DNA of 7,137 bases from Prevotellaceae bacterium. Lineage in GTDB: Bacteria > Bacteroidota > Bacteroidia > Bacteroidales > Bacteroidaceae. The DNA is taken from positions 1-7,137 of the forward strand of contig JAUNIK010000137.1 in assembly GCA_030523505.1 (NCBI GenBank), in the 5' to 3' direction. Numbering within the stretch: position 1 is the stretch's first letter; each line of letters begins with the position of its first letter. The notes under the pieces were generated by a model. That model was not told the origin of the DNA and made no database searches. It saw only the letters and a list, made by a program, of their open reading frames with translations. This document shows positions 1 to 5,246 of the stretch, piece after piece. Both the position numbers and the translations under genes were made by a program.

Positions 1-286
1 AGCTAAGCAGGTTTACCTGAACCGTAAGGCGAGAGTAGGTACAACAAAGTTGAATGAGGTGATGCTTCCACTCATTGAGGCATTCCCACCACCATCAATC
101 AAGGGTAAGTACATCAAGATCAAGTACTGCGCACAGCTTCCAAACACCCAGATACCATCGTTCGTGTTCTATGCTAACCTTCCACAGTATGTCAAGGAGC
201 CATACAAGCGATTCCTGGAGAATAAGATCCGTGAGCATTGGCCGATGACCGGATGCCCTATCAATGTGTTTATCCGCCAGAAGTAA
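1..286 (+). CDS. der: Ribosome-assembly GTPase Der (EngA), C-terminal part only
   Basis: Only the last 94 codons are present; the gene starts before the window and is read in the frame beginning at base 2, ending at TAA 284-286. Der is an essential cytoplasmic protein with two GTPase domains and a C-terminal KH-like domain, which acts in maturation of the 50S ribosomal subunit. The visible part is the KH-like domain. It carries the family's typical stretch [20 protein letters not shown], then [17 protein letters not shown], then the [12 protein letters not shown] strand and the [14 protein letters not shown] helix, and ends in [11 protein letters not shown]. The GTPase motifs lie upstream, out of view. 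Although a TTG at 50 could open a shorter frame, homology runs in frame through the left edge, so this is a truncated view of a longer gene and not a small gene. A lipoprotein gene follows after 19 bases on the same strand and may be cotranscribed. Confidence 0.93.
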   Translation, partial: AKQVYLNRKARVGTTKLNEVMLPLIEAFPPPSIKGKYIKIKYCAQLPNTQIPSFVFYANLPQYVKEPYKRFLENKIREHWPMTGCPINVFIRQK

Positions 287-305
287 AAAACAAAGAGCGC
301 ACACT

Positions 306-701
306 ATGAAGAAAGTTCTCAATCTTACGGTCTTGTTTGTTGCATTATGCATTGTGGCAAGTTGCGGCAAGGCAAAACCAGAGGAGATTGTCGCAAAAGC
401 AGCCGAGCAGTATTACTCTTATCTGCTTGATGGAAAATACGAAGCATTTGTTGATGGTTGCTATCAGCAAGATACGATACGCGATGTTTACCGTCAGCAG
501 TTGATAGAGAATGCCAAGATGTTTGTTGCTCAGCAAAAGGCGGAACATAAAGGAATAAAGTCTTTTGAGGTAGCAAGTGCTGAGGTAGATACTGCGTCCC
601 ATTCTGCCAATGTGTTCCTCGTCCTGACCTACGGAGATGGTGGAAGTGAGCAGATCCTTCTTCCAATGGTGGAAAAAGACAACCTCTGGATGATGCGATA
701 G
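306..701 (+). CDS. Small lipoprotein of unknown function (DUF4878/NTF2-like in appearance)
   Basis: This 131-residue protein has a lipoprotein signal peptide: positive MKK start, hydrophobic core at residues 4-17 (VLNLTVLFVALCIV), and lipobox V-A-S-C with the acylated cysteine at residue 20. The mature protein of about 112 residues starts CGKAKPEE. It has a helix (PEEIVAKAAEQYYSYLLDGKYEAF), a second helical stretch, and then beta strands ending in LLPMVEKDNLWMMR. This helix-then-sheet order resembles the small NTF2-like DUF4878 lipoproteins of Bacteroidales, but that is an impression from layout, not a database match. No run of acidic residues follows the cysteine, so the usual Bacteroidota surface-export signal is not obvious and a periplasm-facing anchor is more likely. 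I chose ATG 306 over an in-frame upstream start at 264 because it places the signal peptide at the N-terminus and avoids overlap with der. Function unknown; probable cotranscription with der is inferred from the 19-base gap. Confidence 0.85.
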   Translation: MKKVLNLTVLFVALCIVASCGKAKPEEIVAKAAEQYYSYLLDGKYEAFVDGCYQQDTIRDVYRQQLIENAKMFVAQQKAEHKGIKSFEVASAEVDTASHSANVFLVLTYGDGGSEQILLPMVEKDNLWMMR

Positions 702-725
702 GTATTTGTCACTAGAAAAAATAAT

Positions 726-757
726 AAAGCGAAGCAGTCGGATGGCCGCTTCGCTTT
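726..757. terminator. Bidirectional terminator hairpin between convergent genes
   Basis: A perfect 10-base-pair stem pairs AAAGCGAAGC (726-735) with GCTTCGCTTT (748-757). The 12-base interior can form three more pairs (737-739 with 744-746). It lies between the lipoprotein stop at 701 and the mlaF stop at 786, where two convergent units meet. Read on the minus strand, the stem is followed by a T-rich tail (complement of 711-725, ATTATTTTTTC), which makes a good intrinsic terminator for mlaE-mlaF. On the plus strand the tail TTTGTTATGG is weaker. Confidence 0.8.
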
Positions 758-785
758 GTTATGGTATTAACCTATGTGGCTTGAT

Positions 786-1583
786 TTAAGCATTCTGCTC
801 ATTGCGCATAACCTTTTCCAATTCTTCTTCTTGAGCCACTTCCTTCACCTTCTTGAACAGGTCGGAAGCAAAGATGAACTCATTCAGGCGTTTGTTTGAT
901 GAGTCGATAATCTGCGAACTGTTGCCAGTCCATTCGCTCTGGCCTTTGTAGATGAACACGATATTCTCGCCAATGCCCATCACCGAGTTCATGTCGTGGG
1001 TGTTTATGATTGTTGTGATGTCAAACTCGTGGGTGATATCCGAGAGAAGACCGTCGATGACAAGGCTCGTCTTTGGATCAAGACCGGAATTCGGTTCATC
1101 GCAGAAAAGATACTTGGGGTTCAATACGATAGCTCGTGCAATAGCCACGCGCTTCTGCATACCGCCCGACAACTCACCAGGATATTTGTTCTGAGCCTCA
1201 AGCAGATTAACTCGTGCCAGACAGTCCTGAGCACGTTTCACACGTTCGCGATAGTTCATATTAGAGAACATATCGAGTGGGAACATTACATTCTCCAGCA
1301 CCGACAATGAGTCGAAAAGAGCCGCCGCCTGGAATATCATACCCATCTCGCGGCGCATAAGGACTTTCTCCTTCTTTGACATTGCCACGAAGTCACGACC
1401 GTCATATAATACCTGACCACTTGTAGGGTCGAGCAGGCCCACAAGGTTCTTCATCAGCACAGTCTTACCAGAACCACTCTGACCGATAATCAGGTTGGTC
1501 TTGCCGTCCTCGAAACGAGTGCAGATATTTTTCAGTACTTCCTTCTCCTCGAACGACTTACAGAGATTCTTTACTTCTATCAT
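786..1583 (-). CDS. mlaF: ABC transporter ATPase of an MCE-type lipid transporter (MlaF family)
   Basis: This 265-residue cytoplasmic nucleotide-binding subunit should power lipid movement by the adjacent MlaE permease, in a system that in proteobacteria maintains outer-membrane lipid asymmetry. All ABC motifs are intact: Walker A GQSGSGKT (34-41), Q-loop Gln85 in MIFQAAALFDSLSV, signature LSGGMQKR (138-145), Walker B YLFCDEP with catalytic Glu163, D-loop SGLDP (166-170) and switch His196 in INTHDM. The AALFDSLSVLENV stretch after the Q-loop, the signature LSGGMQKRVAIARAI and the CDEPNSGLDP block are typical of the MlaF/Ttg2A group rather than of general importers. The length is close to the usual 265-270. 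The ATG overlaps the mlaE stop by four bases (ATGA on the minus strand), which implies translational coupling. A terminator hairpin follows directly, so no substrate-binding MCE protein (MlaD) is encoded downstream in this operon. Confidence 0.92.
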   Translation of the reverse strand: MIEVKNLCKSFEEKEVLKNICTRFEDGKTNLIIGQSGSGKTVLMKNLVGLLDPTSGQVLYDGRDFVAMSKKEKVLMRREMGMIFQAAALFDSLSVLENVMFPLDMFSNMNYRERVKRAQDCLARVNLLEAQNKYPGELSGGMQKRVAIARAIVLNPKYLFCDEPNSGLDPKTSLVIDGLLSDITHEFDITTIINTHDMNSVMGIGENIVFIYKGQSEWTGNSSQIIDSSNKRLNEFIFASDLFKKVKEVAQEEELEKVMRNEQNA

Positions 1584-2338
1584 GATAACAACTGTGTTAG
1601 GAATACATCAGAGAAAAGAATAAGCACACTCGAGCTGACTACAGCAGATGTAGAAGCCTTACCCACCTCGACGGAACCACCCTCCACGGTATATCCGCAG
1701 AAAGAAGAGACGCTTGCAATGAGATATGCAAAGACAAGGCTCTTGAGGATACTCATCCATATGAACCATGGATTGAAGCTATGCTGAAGTCCGGCCGTCA
1801 GGTCCTCAGGCGAGAGCACATGGCCGATATAAGCCGTTGCGTAGGCGCCAAGGATACCAGTCAGTGAACTGAATATCACGAGGAAAGGCATTATGGTAAT
1901 CAATCCGGTGATTTTCGGCAATATCAGGAAACTTGCAGAGTTCACACCCATTATGTCCAAAGCGTCAATCTGCTGGGTGATGCGCATTGTTCCCAGTTCC
2001 GAGGCGATGTTTGATCCAACCTTTCCGGCGAGGATAAGACACATGATAGAACTTGAGAACTCGAGCAGCATAATCTCTCGGGTAGTGTAGCCCGATACCC
2101 AACGAGGCATCCAAGGGCTCTGGATGTTGAGTTTCATCTGGATGCAGATTACGGCACCGATGAAAAACGAGATGATAAGAACGATAGGTATGGAGTCGAC
2201 ACCCAGGGCCGACATCTCCTTGACATATTGTTTCCAGAACATACGGAAGCGCTCGGGGCGAGCAAAGGTGCGTCCCATAAGGATGAGATAGCGCCCGAAA
2301 GTCTCAAGGAATTCGTATATTTTCTTTGAAATGAACAT
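1580..2338 (-). CDS. mlaE: ABC transporter permease of an MCE-type lipid transporter (MlaE family)
   Basis: This inner-membrane permease of 252 residues is the partner of the downstream ATPase. Its diagnostic stretch is at residues 103-133: LAGKVGSNIASELGTMR followed by ITQQIDALDIMGVN, the conserved cytoplasmic signature of MlaE/YrbE permeases. Hydrophobic segments lie at about 50-66 (IPIVLIISFFIGAVICI), 89-104, 140-170 and 195-215, and at the C-terminus (VVSSSVLILFSDVFLTQLL). The N-terminus has the amphipathic helix usual in the family. I chose ATG 2338. An in-frame TTG at 2362 would add eight residues, but it falls inside the perfect minus-strand -7 promoter element at 2359-2367, so it would lie upstream of the expected transcript start. 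The gene leads a two-gene operon with mlaF (four-base overlap). It is divergent from lptB, the ATPase gene of the LPS export system. Confidence 0.92.
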   Translation of the reverse strand: MFISKKIYEFLETFGRYLILMGRTFARPERFRMFWKQYVKEMSALGVDSIPIVLIISFFIGAVICIQMKLNIQSPWMPRWVSGYTTREIMLLEFSSSIMCLILAGKVGSNIASELGTMRITQQIDALDIMGVNSASFLILPKITGLITIMPFLVIFSSLTGILGAYATAYIGHVLSPEDLTAGLQHSFNPWFIWMSILKSLVFAYLIASVSSFCGYTVEGGSVEVGKASTSAVVSSSVLILFSDVFLTQLLS

Positions 2339-2358
2339 GCGTTTATATTTAATAATGT

Positions 2359-2367
2359 GCAAAATTA
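2359..2367 (-). promoter_or_regulatory. Promoter -7 element for mlaE-mlaF
   Basis: Read on the minus strand this is TAATTTTGC, an exact match to the Bacteroidota -7 consensus TAnnTTTGC. About 15-20 bases upstream is CGTTTTT, only a weak match to the TTTG -33 element. The predicted transcript start, about 7 bases downstream near 2352, leaves a leader of roughly 14 bases before ATG 2338. The site therefore supports that start codon. Confidence 0.6.
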
Positions 2368-2390
2368 ACCAAATTCTAATGAAAAACGCC

Positions 2391-2399
2391 TATATTTGC
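2391..2399 (+). promoter_or_regulatory. Candidate distal promoter -7 element for lptB
   Basis: TATATTTGC matches TAnnTTTGC exactly on the plus strand, about 90 bases before lptB. No TTTG is visible at the expected upstream distance, so this is the less certain of two candidates. It lies back to back with the mlaE promoter, 24 bases away. Confidence 0.4.
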
Positions 2400-2442
2400 C
2401 GTAGTTTTTTATGGAAATGATGGCTATTAAGTGTATTTTTAC

Positions 2443-2451
2443 TAATTTTGC
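2443..2451 (+). promoter_or_regulatory. Candidate proximal promoter -7 element for lptB
   Basis: TAATTTTGC matches TAnnTTTGC exactly. A transcript start near 2458 would give a leader of about 34 bases before ATG 2492, a more usual length than from the element at 2391. The -33 position shows no clear TTTG. Confidence 0.55.
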
Positions 2452-2491
2452 AGTAAAATAGCAAAGCAAAGTATCAGTCATCGAATAATAT

Positions 2492-3289
2492 ATGGAAGAT
2501 AATCAGATAATTGCAGGACAGGAAAGTTCCGTGCTCCGCGCCGAAGGCTTGGTGAAGCGTTACGGTAAACGAACTGTCGTAAATGACGTGTCAATCAATG
2601 TCCGTCAGGGTGAGATTGTAGGACTGCTCGGACCTAATGGTGCCGGCAAGACAACCTCGTTCTATATGACCACGGGTCTGATTATTCCAAACGCCGGACA
2701 TATCTTTATCGACAATCAGGAGATAACAGAGTTCCCGGTTTACAAGCGTGCCCAGAACGGAGTAGGCTATCTGCCACAGGAAGCCAGCGTATTCCGCAAG
2801 ATGAGCGTTGAGGATAATATCCTCTCTGTGCTTGAGATGACCAGCCTCACCCGTGAGGAGCAGTTGGCAAAACTCGAGAGTCTCATTGCCGAGTTCCGAC
2901 TGACCAAGGTGCGCAAGAACAAAGGTGACCAGTTGTCGGGAGGAGAGCGCCGCCGAACCGAGATAGCCCGATGTTTGGCAATCAATCCGAAGTTCATTAT
3001 GCTCGATGAACCATTCGCCGGTGTCGATCCTATCGCTGTGGAGGACATTCAAAATATCGTGTGGCAACTGAAATACCGTAATATCGGCATTCTCATCACC
3101 GACCATAATGTTCACGAGACCTTGTCAATCACAGACAGAGCCTACTTGCTGTTTGAGGGACGCATTCTCTTCCAAGGTCAGCCAGAGGAATTAGCTGAGA
3201 ATCCTATCGTAAAAGAAAAGTATTTAGGTAAGAACTTCGTGCTTCAGAAAAAGCAGTTCCAGCTTGATTACGAAAAGGGCTCGAAGTAG
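2492..3289 (+). CDS. lptB: LPS export ABC transporter ATP-binding protein LptB
   Basis: This 265-residue cytoplasmic ATPase energises LptF/LptG, which extract lipopolysaccharide from the inner membrane and pass it to the Lpt bridge. The motifs are intact: Walker A GPNGAGKT (47-54), Q-loop Gln96, signature LSGGERRR (148-155), Walker B FIMLDEP with Glu173, D-loop AGVDP (176-180) and switch His205 in [10 protein letters not shown]. The strings [35 protein letters not shown] and [15 protein letters not shown] are hallmarks of LptB and separate it from amino-acid transport ATPases such as LivF. It is longer than the roughly 240 residues of E. coli LptB, with an N-terminal lead of about 15 residues and about 14 residues after the usual YLGxxF end ([14 protein letters not shown]). 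The partner genes lptF/lptG and lptC are not in the window. It is divergent from mlaE and followed by tig, which has its own promoter. Confidence 0.95.
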   Translation: MEDNQIIAGQESSVLRAEGLVKRYGKRTVVNDVSINVRQGEIVGLLGPNGAGKTTSFYMTTGLIIPNAGHIFIDNQEITEFPVYKRAQNGVGYLPQEASVFRKMSVEDNILSVLEMTSLTREEQLAKLESLIAEFRLTKVRKNKGDQLSGGERRRTEIARCLAINPKFIMLDEPFAGVDPIAVEDIQNIVWQLKYRNIGILITDHNVHETLSITDRAYLLFEGRILFQGQPEELAENPIVKEKYLGKNFVLQKKQFQLDYEKGSK

Positions 3290-3294
3290 AAATA

Positions 3295-3316
3295 CCGACT
3301 TATCTCAATAAGTTGG
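3295..3316 (+). terminator. Stem-loop just after lptB, possible weak terminator
   Basis: CCGACTTAT (3295-3303) pairs with ATAAGTTGG (3308-3316), giving nine base pairs including one G-T wobble, around a four-base CTCA loop. It starts six bases after the lptB stop. The tail TTAAAAAAGC is not T-rich, so intrinsic termination would be weak. The stem may instead protect the 3' end of the mRNA. Confidence 0.45.
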
Positions 3317-3344
3317 TTAAAAAAGCATATAGATAGCCCGGATT

Positions 3345-3377
3345 TTTGGTGGTTTGAGCAAAATTTATTACTTTTGC
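3345..3377 (+). promoter_or_regulatory. Promoter of tig
   Basis: This is the best-formed plus-strand promoter before a core gene here. The -33 element TTTG is at 3345-3348 and the -7 element TACTTTTGC at 3369-3377 matches TAnnTTTGC exactly, with a 20-base spacer, inside the usual 19-21. The transcript would start near 3384 and carry a leader of about 70 bases before the tig start at 3456. Part of that leader is a terminator-like hairpin. Confidence 0.75.
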
Positions 3378-3392
3378 ATTCGCTTTTAATGT

Positions 3393-3419
3393 GGCGCCCC
3401 TAAGGGGAGCCCCTTTTTT
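3393..3419 (+). terminator. Terminator-like hairpin with T-run inside the tig leader
   Basis: GGC (3393-3395) pairs with GCC (3409-3411) and CCCC (3397-3400) pairs with GGGG (3404-3407), with one G-A mismatch between the two blocks and a TAA loop. Two C's and six T's follow (3414-3419), the classic shape of an intrinsic terminator. It lies downstream of the tig promoter and upstream of the tig start. It may end lptB read-through transcripts, attenuate tig, or both. Confidence 0.6.
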
Positions 3420-3455
3420 AGTGCAATGGAATAATAATTAAAAATTGAAATAAAG

Positions 3456-4805
3456 ATGAAGATTGTATTTGAAAACCCTGACAAGGTGAACGGTCTCATG
3501 ACCCTCACAGTAGAAGAGTCAGATTACGCTGCTCAGGTAGATAAGCAGTTGAAGGAGTATCGCAAGAAGGCAAACATCCCTGGTTTCCGTCCAGGTATGG
3601 CGCCAATGGGCTTGATCAAAAAGCAGGTTGGTACACAGGCTAAGATGGATGTCATCAACAAGGTGGTAGGTGAGGAGATGTACAAGTACGTACAGGACAA
3701 CAAGATCCAGATGCTCGGTCAGCCAATCCCATCAGAGAATCAGGTACCACAGGATTTGGAGAAGGACACAACATTCACATTCGTATTTGATATCGCTGTA
3801 GCTCCAGAGTTCGAGGTGAAGCTCTCTGGTCACGACAAGGTAGATTACTATAACATCGTTGTTGACGATGCACTCATCGACCGTCAGGTTGATATGTTCG
3901 CTTCACGCAGCGGTTCTTATGTAAAGGCTGAGACATGCGAGGGCAACGACATCCTTTTGGGTGACCTCCGCGAGCTTGATGCAGAAGGCAACACACTCGA
4001 GGGCGGCATCACTCTCTCTGAGGCACGTATCATGCCTTCATACATCGCAAACGCTGAGCAGAAGAACATCTTCGACGGTTGCAAGCTCGGTGACATCCTC
4101 ACCATCAATCCACGTGCAATGTACACTGACGCAGAGATGGCTGCACTCCTCAAGGTAGAGAAGGATCAGCTTGCTGCTCACGAGGGCAACTTCAGCTATC
4201 AGATCACAGAGATCAGCCGTTACCAGAAGGCAGAGGTAAACCAGGCTCTCTTCGATTCAGTTTATGGCGAGGGCGTTTGCGCTGACGAGGCTGCTTTCCG
4301 TGCAAAGATTGCTGAGGGCGTTAAGGTACAGCTCCAGTCAGACACAGACTTCAAGTTCCTCCAGGATGTTCGTGCTCACATCGAGAAGAAGATAGGTACT
4401 CTCACATTCCCAGACGCAATCCTCAAGCGTATCATGCTCGCTTCAAACGAGGACAAGGGTGCTGAGTTCGTAGAGAAGAACTACGAGGCAAGCATCAAGC
4501 AGTTGACATGGCACCTCATCAAGGAGCAGCTCGTTGCTGCACACCAGATCAAGATCGAGGACGAGGATATCAAGGCTACCGCTGTTGAGGCTGCTCGCGT
4601 ACAGTTCGCACAGTATGGCATGAACAATGTACCAACAGAGTACCTCGAGAACTACGCTCAGGAGATGATGAAGAACCGCGAGTCAATCGACGGTCTTGTA
4701 GATCGCGCTATCGATGTTAAGTTGACAACAGCCCTCAAGAGCGTTGTCAAGCTGAACGAGAAGGAAATCACTCTCGATGAGTTCAACAAGTTGATGGAGG
4801 CTTAA
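3456..4805 (+). CDS. tig: Trigger factor, ribosome-associated chaperone
   Basis: This 449-residue protein binds the ribosome at the exit tunnel and shields nascent chains. The N-terminal domain (about 1-115) has the ribosome-docking motif as IPGFRPGMAP (41-50), in place of the GFRKGKxP form of E. coli. The middle region (about 150-255) aligns in outline with the FKBP-type prolyl isomerase domain (LEGG, then FDGCKLGD), but the catalytic signatures DFxG and MIPGFE are not there, so isomerase activity is doubtful. The rest (about 260-449) is the helical C-terminal chaperone domain, ending EKEITLDEFNKLMEA. Length is close to the usual 430-450. Start ATG 3456 follows an A-rich leader (AAATAAAG) without a strong Shine-Dalgarno sequence. 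Lysine is almost always AAG and arginine CGT/CGC, a sign of high expression. The gene stands alone: clpP/clpX, its neighbours in many bacteria, are absent and terminators follow. Confidence 0.94.
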   Translation: MKIVFENPDKVNGLMTLTVEESDYAAQVDKQLKEYRKKANIPGFRPGMAPMGLIKKQVGTQAKMDVINKVVGEEMYKYVQDNKIQMLGQPIPSENQVPQDLEKDTTFTFVFDIAVAPEFEVKLSGHDKVDYYNIVVDDALIDRQVDMFASRSGSYVKAETCEGNDILLGDLRELDAEGNTLEGGITLSEARIMPSYIANAEQKNIFDGCKLGDILTINPRAMYTDAEMAALLKVEKDQLAAHEGNFSYQITEISRYQKAEVNQALFDSVYGEGVCADEAAFRAKIAEGVKVQLQSDTDFKFLQDVRAHIEKKIGTLTFPDAILKRIMLASNEDKGAEFVEKNYEASIKQLTWHLIKEQLVAAHQIKIEDEDIKATAVEAARVQFAQYGMNNVPTEYLENYAQEMMKNRESIDGLVDRAIDVKLTTALKSVVKLNEKEITLDEFNKLMEA

Positions 4806-4821
4806 TCGACGTAGCAAAGAG

Positions 4822-4838
4822 GCACCGCAAACCGGTGC
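4822..4838 (+). terminator. First hairpin after tig
   Basis: GCACCG (4822-4827) pairs with CGGTGC (4833-4838) around a five-base CAAAC loop, 16 bases after the tig stop. No T-run follows, so it is probably an accessory 3'-end structure next to the stronger terminator at 4850. Confidence 0.5.
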
Positions 4839-4849
4839 AGATTATATAG

Positions 4850-4894
4850 AAAAGGCTTTATGGTGACCCCATAAGGCCTTTTGCTTATTTTTGC
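4850..4894 (+). terminator. Strong intrinsic terminator of tig
   Basis: A 14-base-pair stem pairs 4850-4863 (AAAAGGCTTTATGG) with 4869-4882 (CCATAAGGCCTTTT), with a single T-G wobble and a five-base TGACC loop. The downstream tail GCTTATTTTTG is T-rich. The A-run on the 5' arm makes the stem usable in both directions. Confidence 0.85.
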
Positions 4895-5083
4895 CTATTC
4901 CAACACAAAGTGATGTCTTTTTTGAAATACACCTTATTAATAATATATACACGTGCGTAGCTTGAATGCATTTCTCTAGTCTTAAAAATTGTTTTAGTTT
5001 ACACACAAAATAGGGGTTGATTATTCAAAAAGTACAATTTTTAAAGAAAAAAATGCTATTCAATAAAAAAAAAGCTCCAAATT
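4895..5083. other. A/T-rich intergenic region upstream of the susC promoter
   Basis: No gene is supported here. The stretch is markedly A/T-rich, with A-runs (for example 5046-5053 and 5064-5073), a 10-base inverted repeat (4982-4991 and 5035-5044) and scattered ATTCAA words. No regulator gene is encoded between tig and susC. The run of A-tracts just upstream of the promoter could act as an UP-like or bent-DNA element, which is inference. Confidence 0.6.
4982..5044. repeat. Perfect 10-base inverted repeat upstream of susC
   Basis: TTAAAAATTG (4982-4991) is the exact reverse complement of CAATTTTTAA (5035-5044), with 43 bases between. The right arm ends about 40 bases before the -33 region of the susC promoter, where an activator or repressor could bind. 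Such A/T-rich words can pair by chance, so function is uncertain. Confidence 0.35.
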
Positions 5084-5116
5084 ATTGTTAATATTGCTAA
5101 AGTTTTATATCTTTGC
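5084..5116 (+). promoter_or_regulatory. Promoter of the susC-family gene
   Basis: The -7 element TATCTTTGC (5108-5116) matches TAnnTTTGC exactly, and ATTG (5084-5087) sits 20 bases upstream as a -33 element with three of four bases matching TTTG. The transcript would start near 5123. This housekeeping-type promoter fits a SusC without an STN domain, that is, one not tied to an ECF-sigma/anti-sigma pair. Confidence 0.7.
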
Positions 5117-5123
5117 ATTGCAA

Positions 5124-5246
5124 AATAAAGGGAACTATTCATTAAGTATTCAAAATAATAAACGAAACAATAATTAGAGGCTAAATCAAAAACAGTAATT
5201 GAGATTCAACCTATCAATATTAATCAATTTTTAAACCGTATTTATT
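5124..5246 (+). other. Long A/T-rich untranslated leader of susC
   Basis: About 120 bases separate the predicted transcript start from ATG 5247. The stretch is A/T-rich, holds no credible open frame and no strong hairpin, and has no Shine-Dalgarno sequence before the start codon. Leaders of this kind are common before susC-like genes and can be targets for antisense or trans-acting small RNAs in Bacteroidota. No specific site for this is recognisable here. Confidence 0.45.

Noticed and set aside
264..305. Upstream start that would extend the lipoprotein by 14 residues
   Set aside because: The extension would put charged residues ahead of the signal peptide and overlap the end of der. ATG 306 gives a standard lipoprotein signal.
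95..666. Minus-strand open frames opposite der and the lipoprotein gene
   Set aside because: They are antisense to genes with clear homology or a clear signal peptide, have low-complexity translations and no promoter element.
952..1310. Plus-strand open frames opposite mlaF
   Set aside because: They overlap the conserved Walker B, signature and switch regions of MlaF on the other strand and show no domain of their own.
2591..3115. A 174-codon open frame antisense to lptB
   Set aside because: It lies wholly within a clear LptB gene, its translation shows no recognisable motif, and no promoter precedes it. It is a shadow of the codon pattern.
4886..4894. TATTTTTGC, an exact match to the -7 promoter consensus on the plus strand
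   Set aside because: It is the T-rich tail of the tig terminator, has no -33 element about 20 bases upstream, and would be some 350 bases from susC. The element at 5108-5116 is much better placed.
5124..5246. Possible riboswitch in the susC leader
   Set aside because: No strong stems, conserved aptamer-like blocks or terminator were found; the leader is simply A/T-rich.
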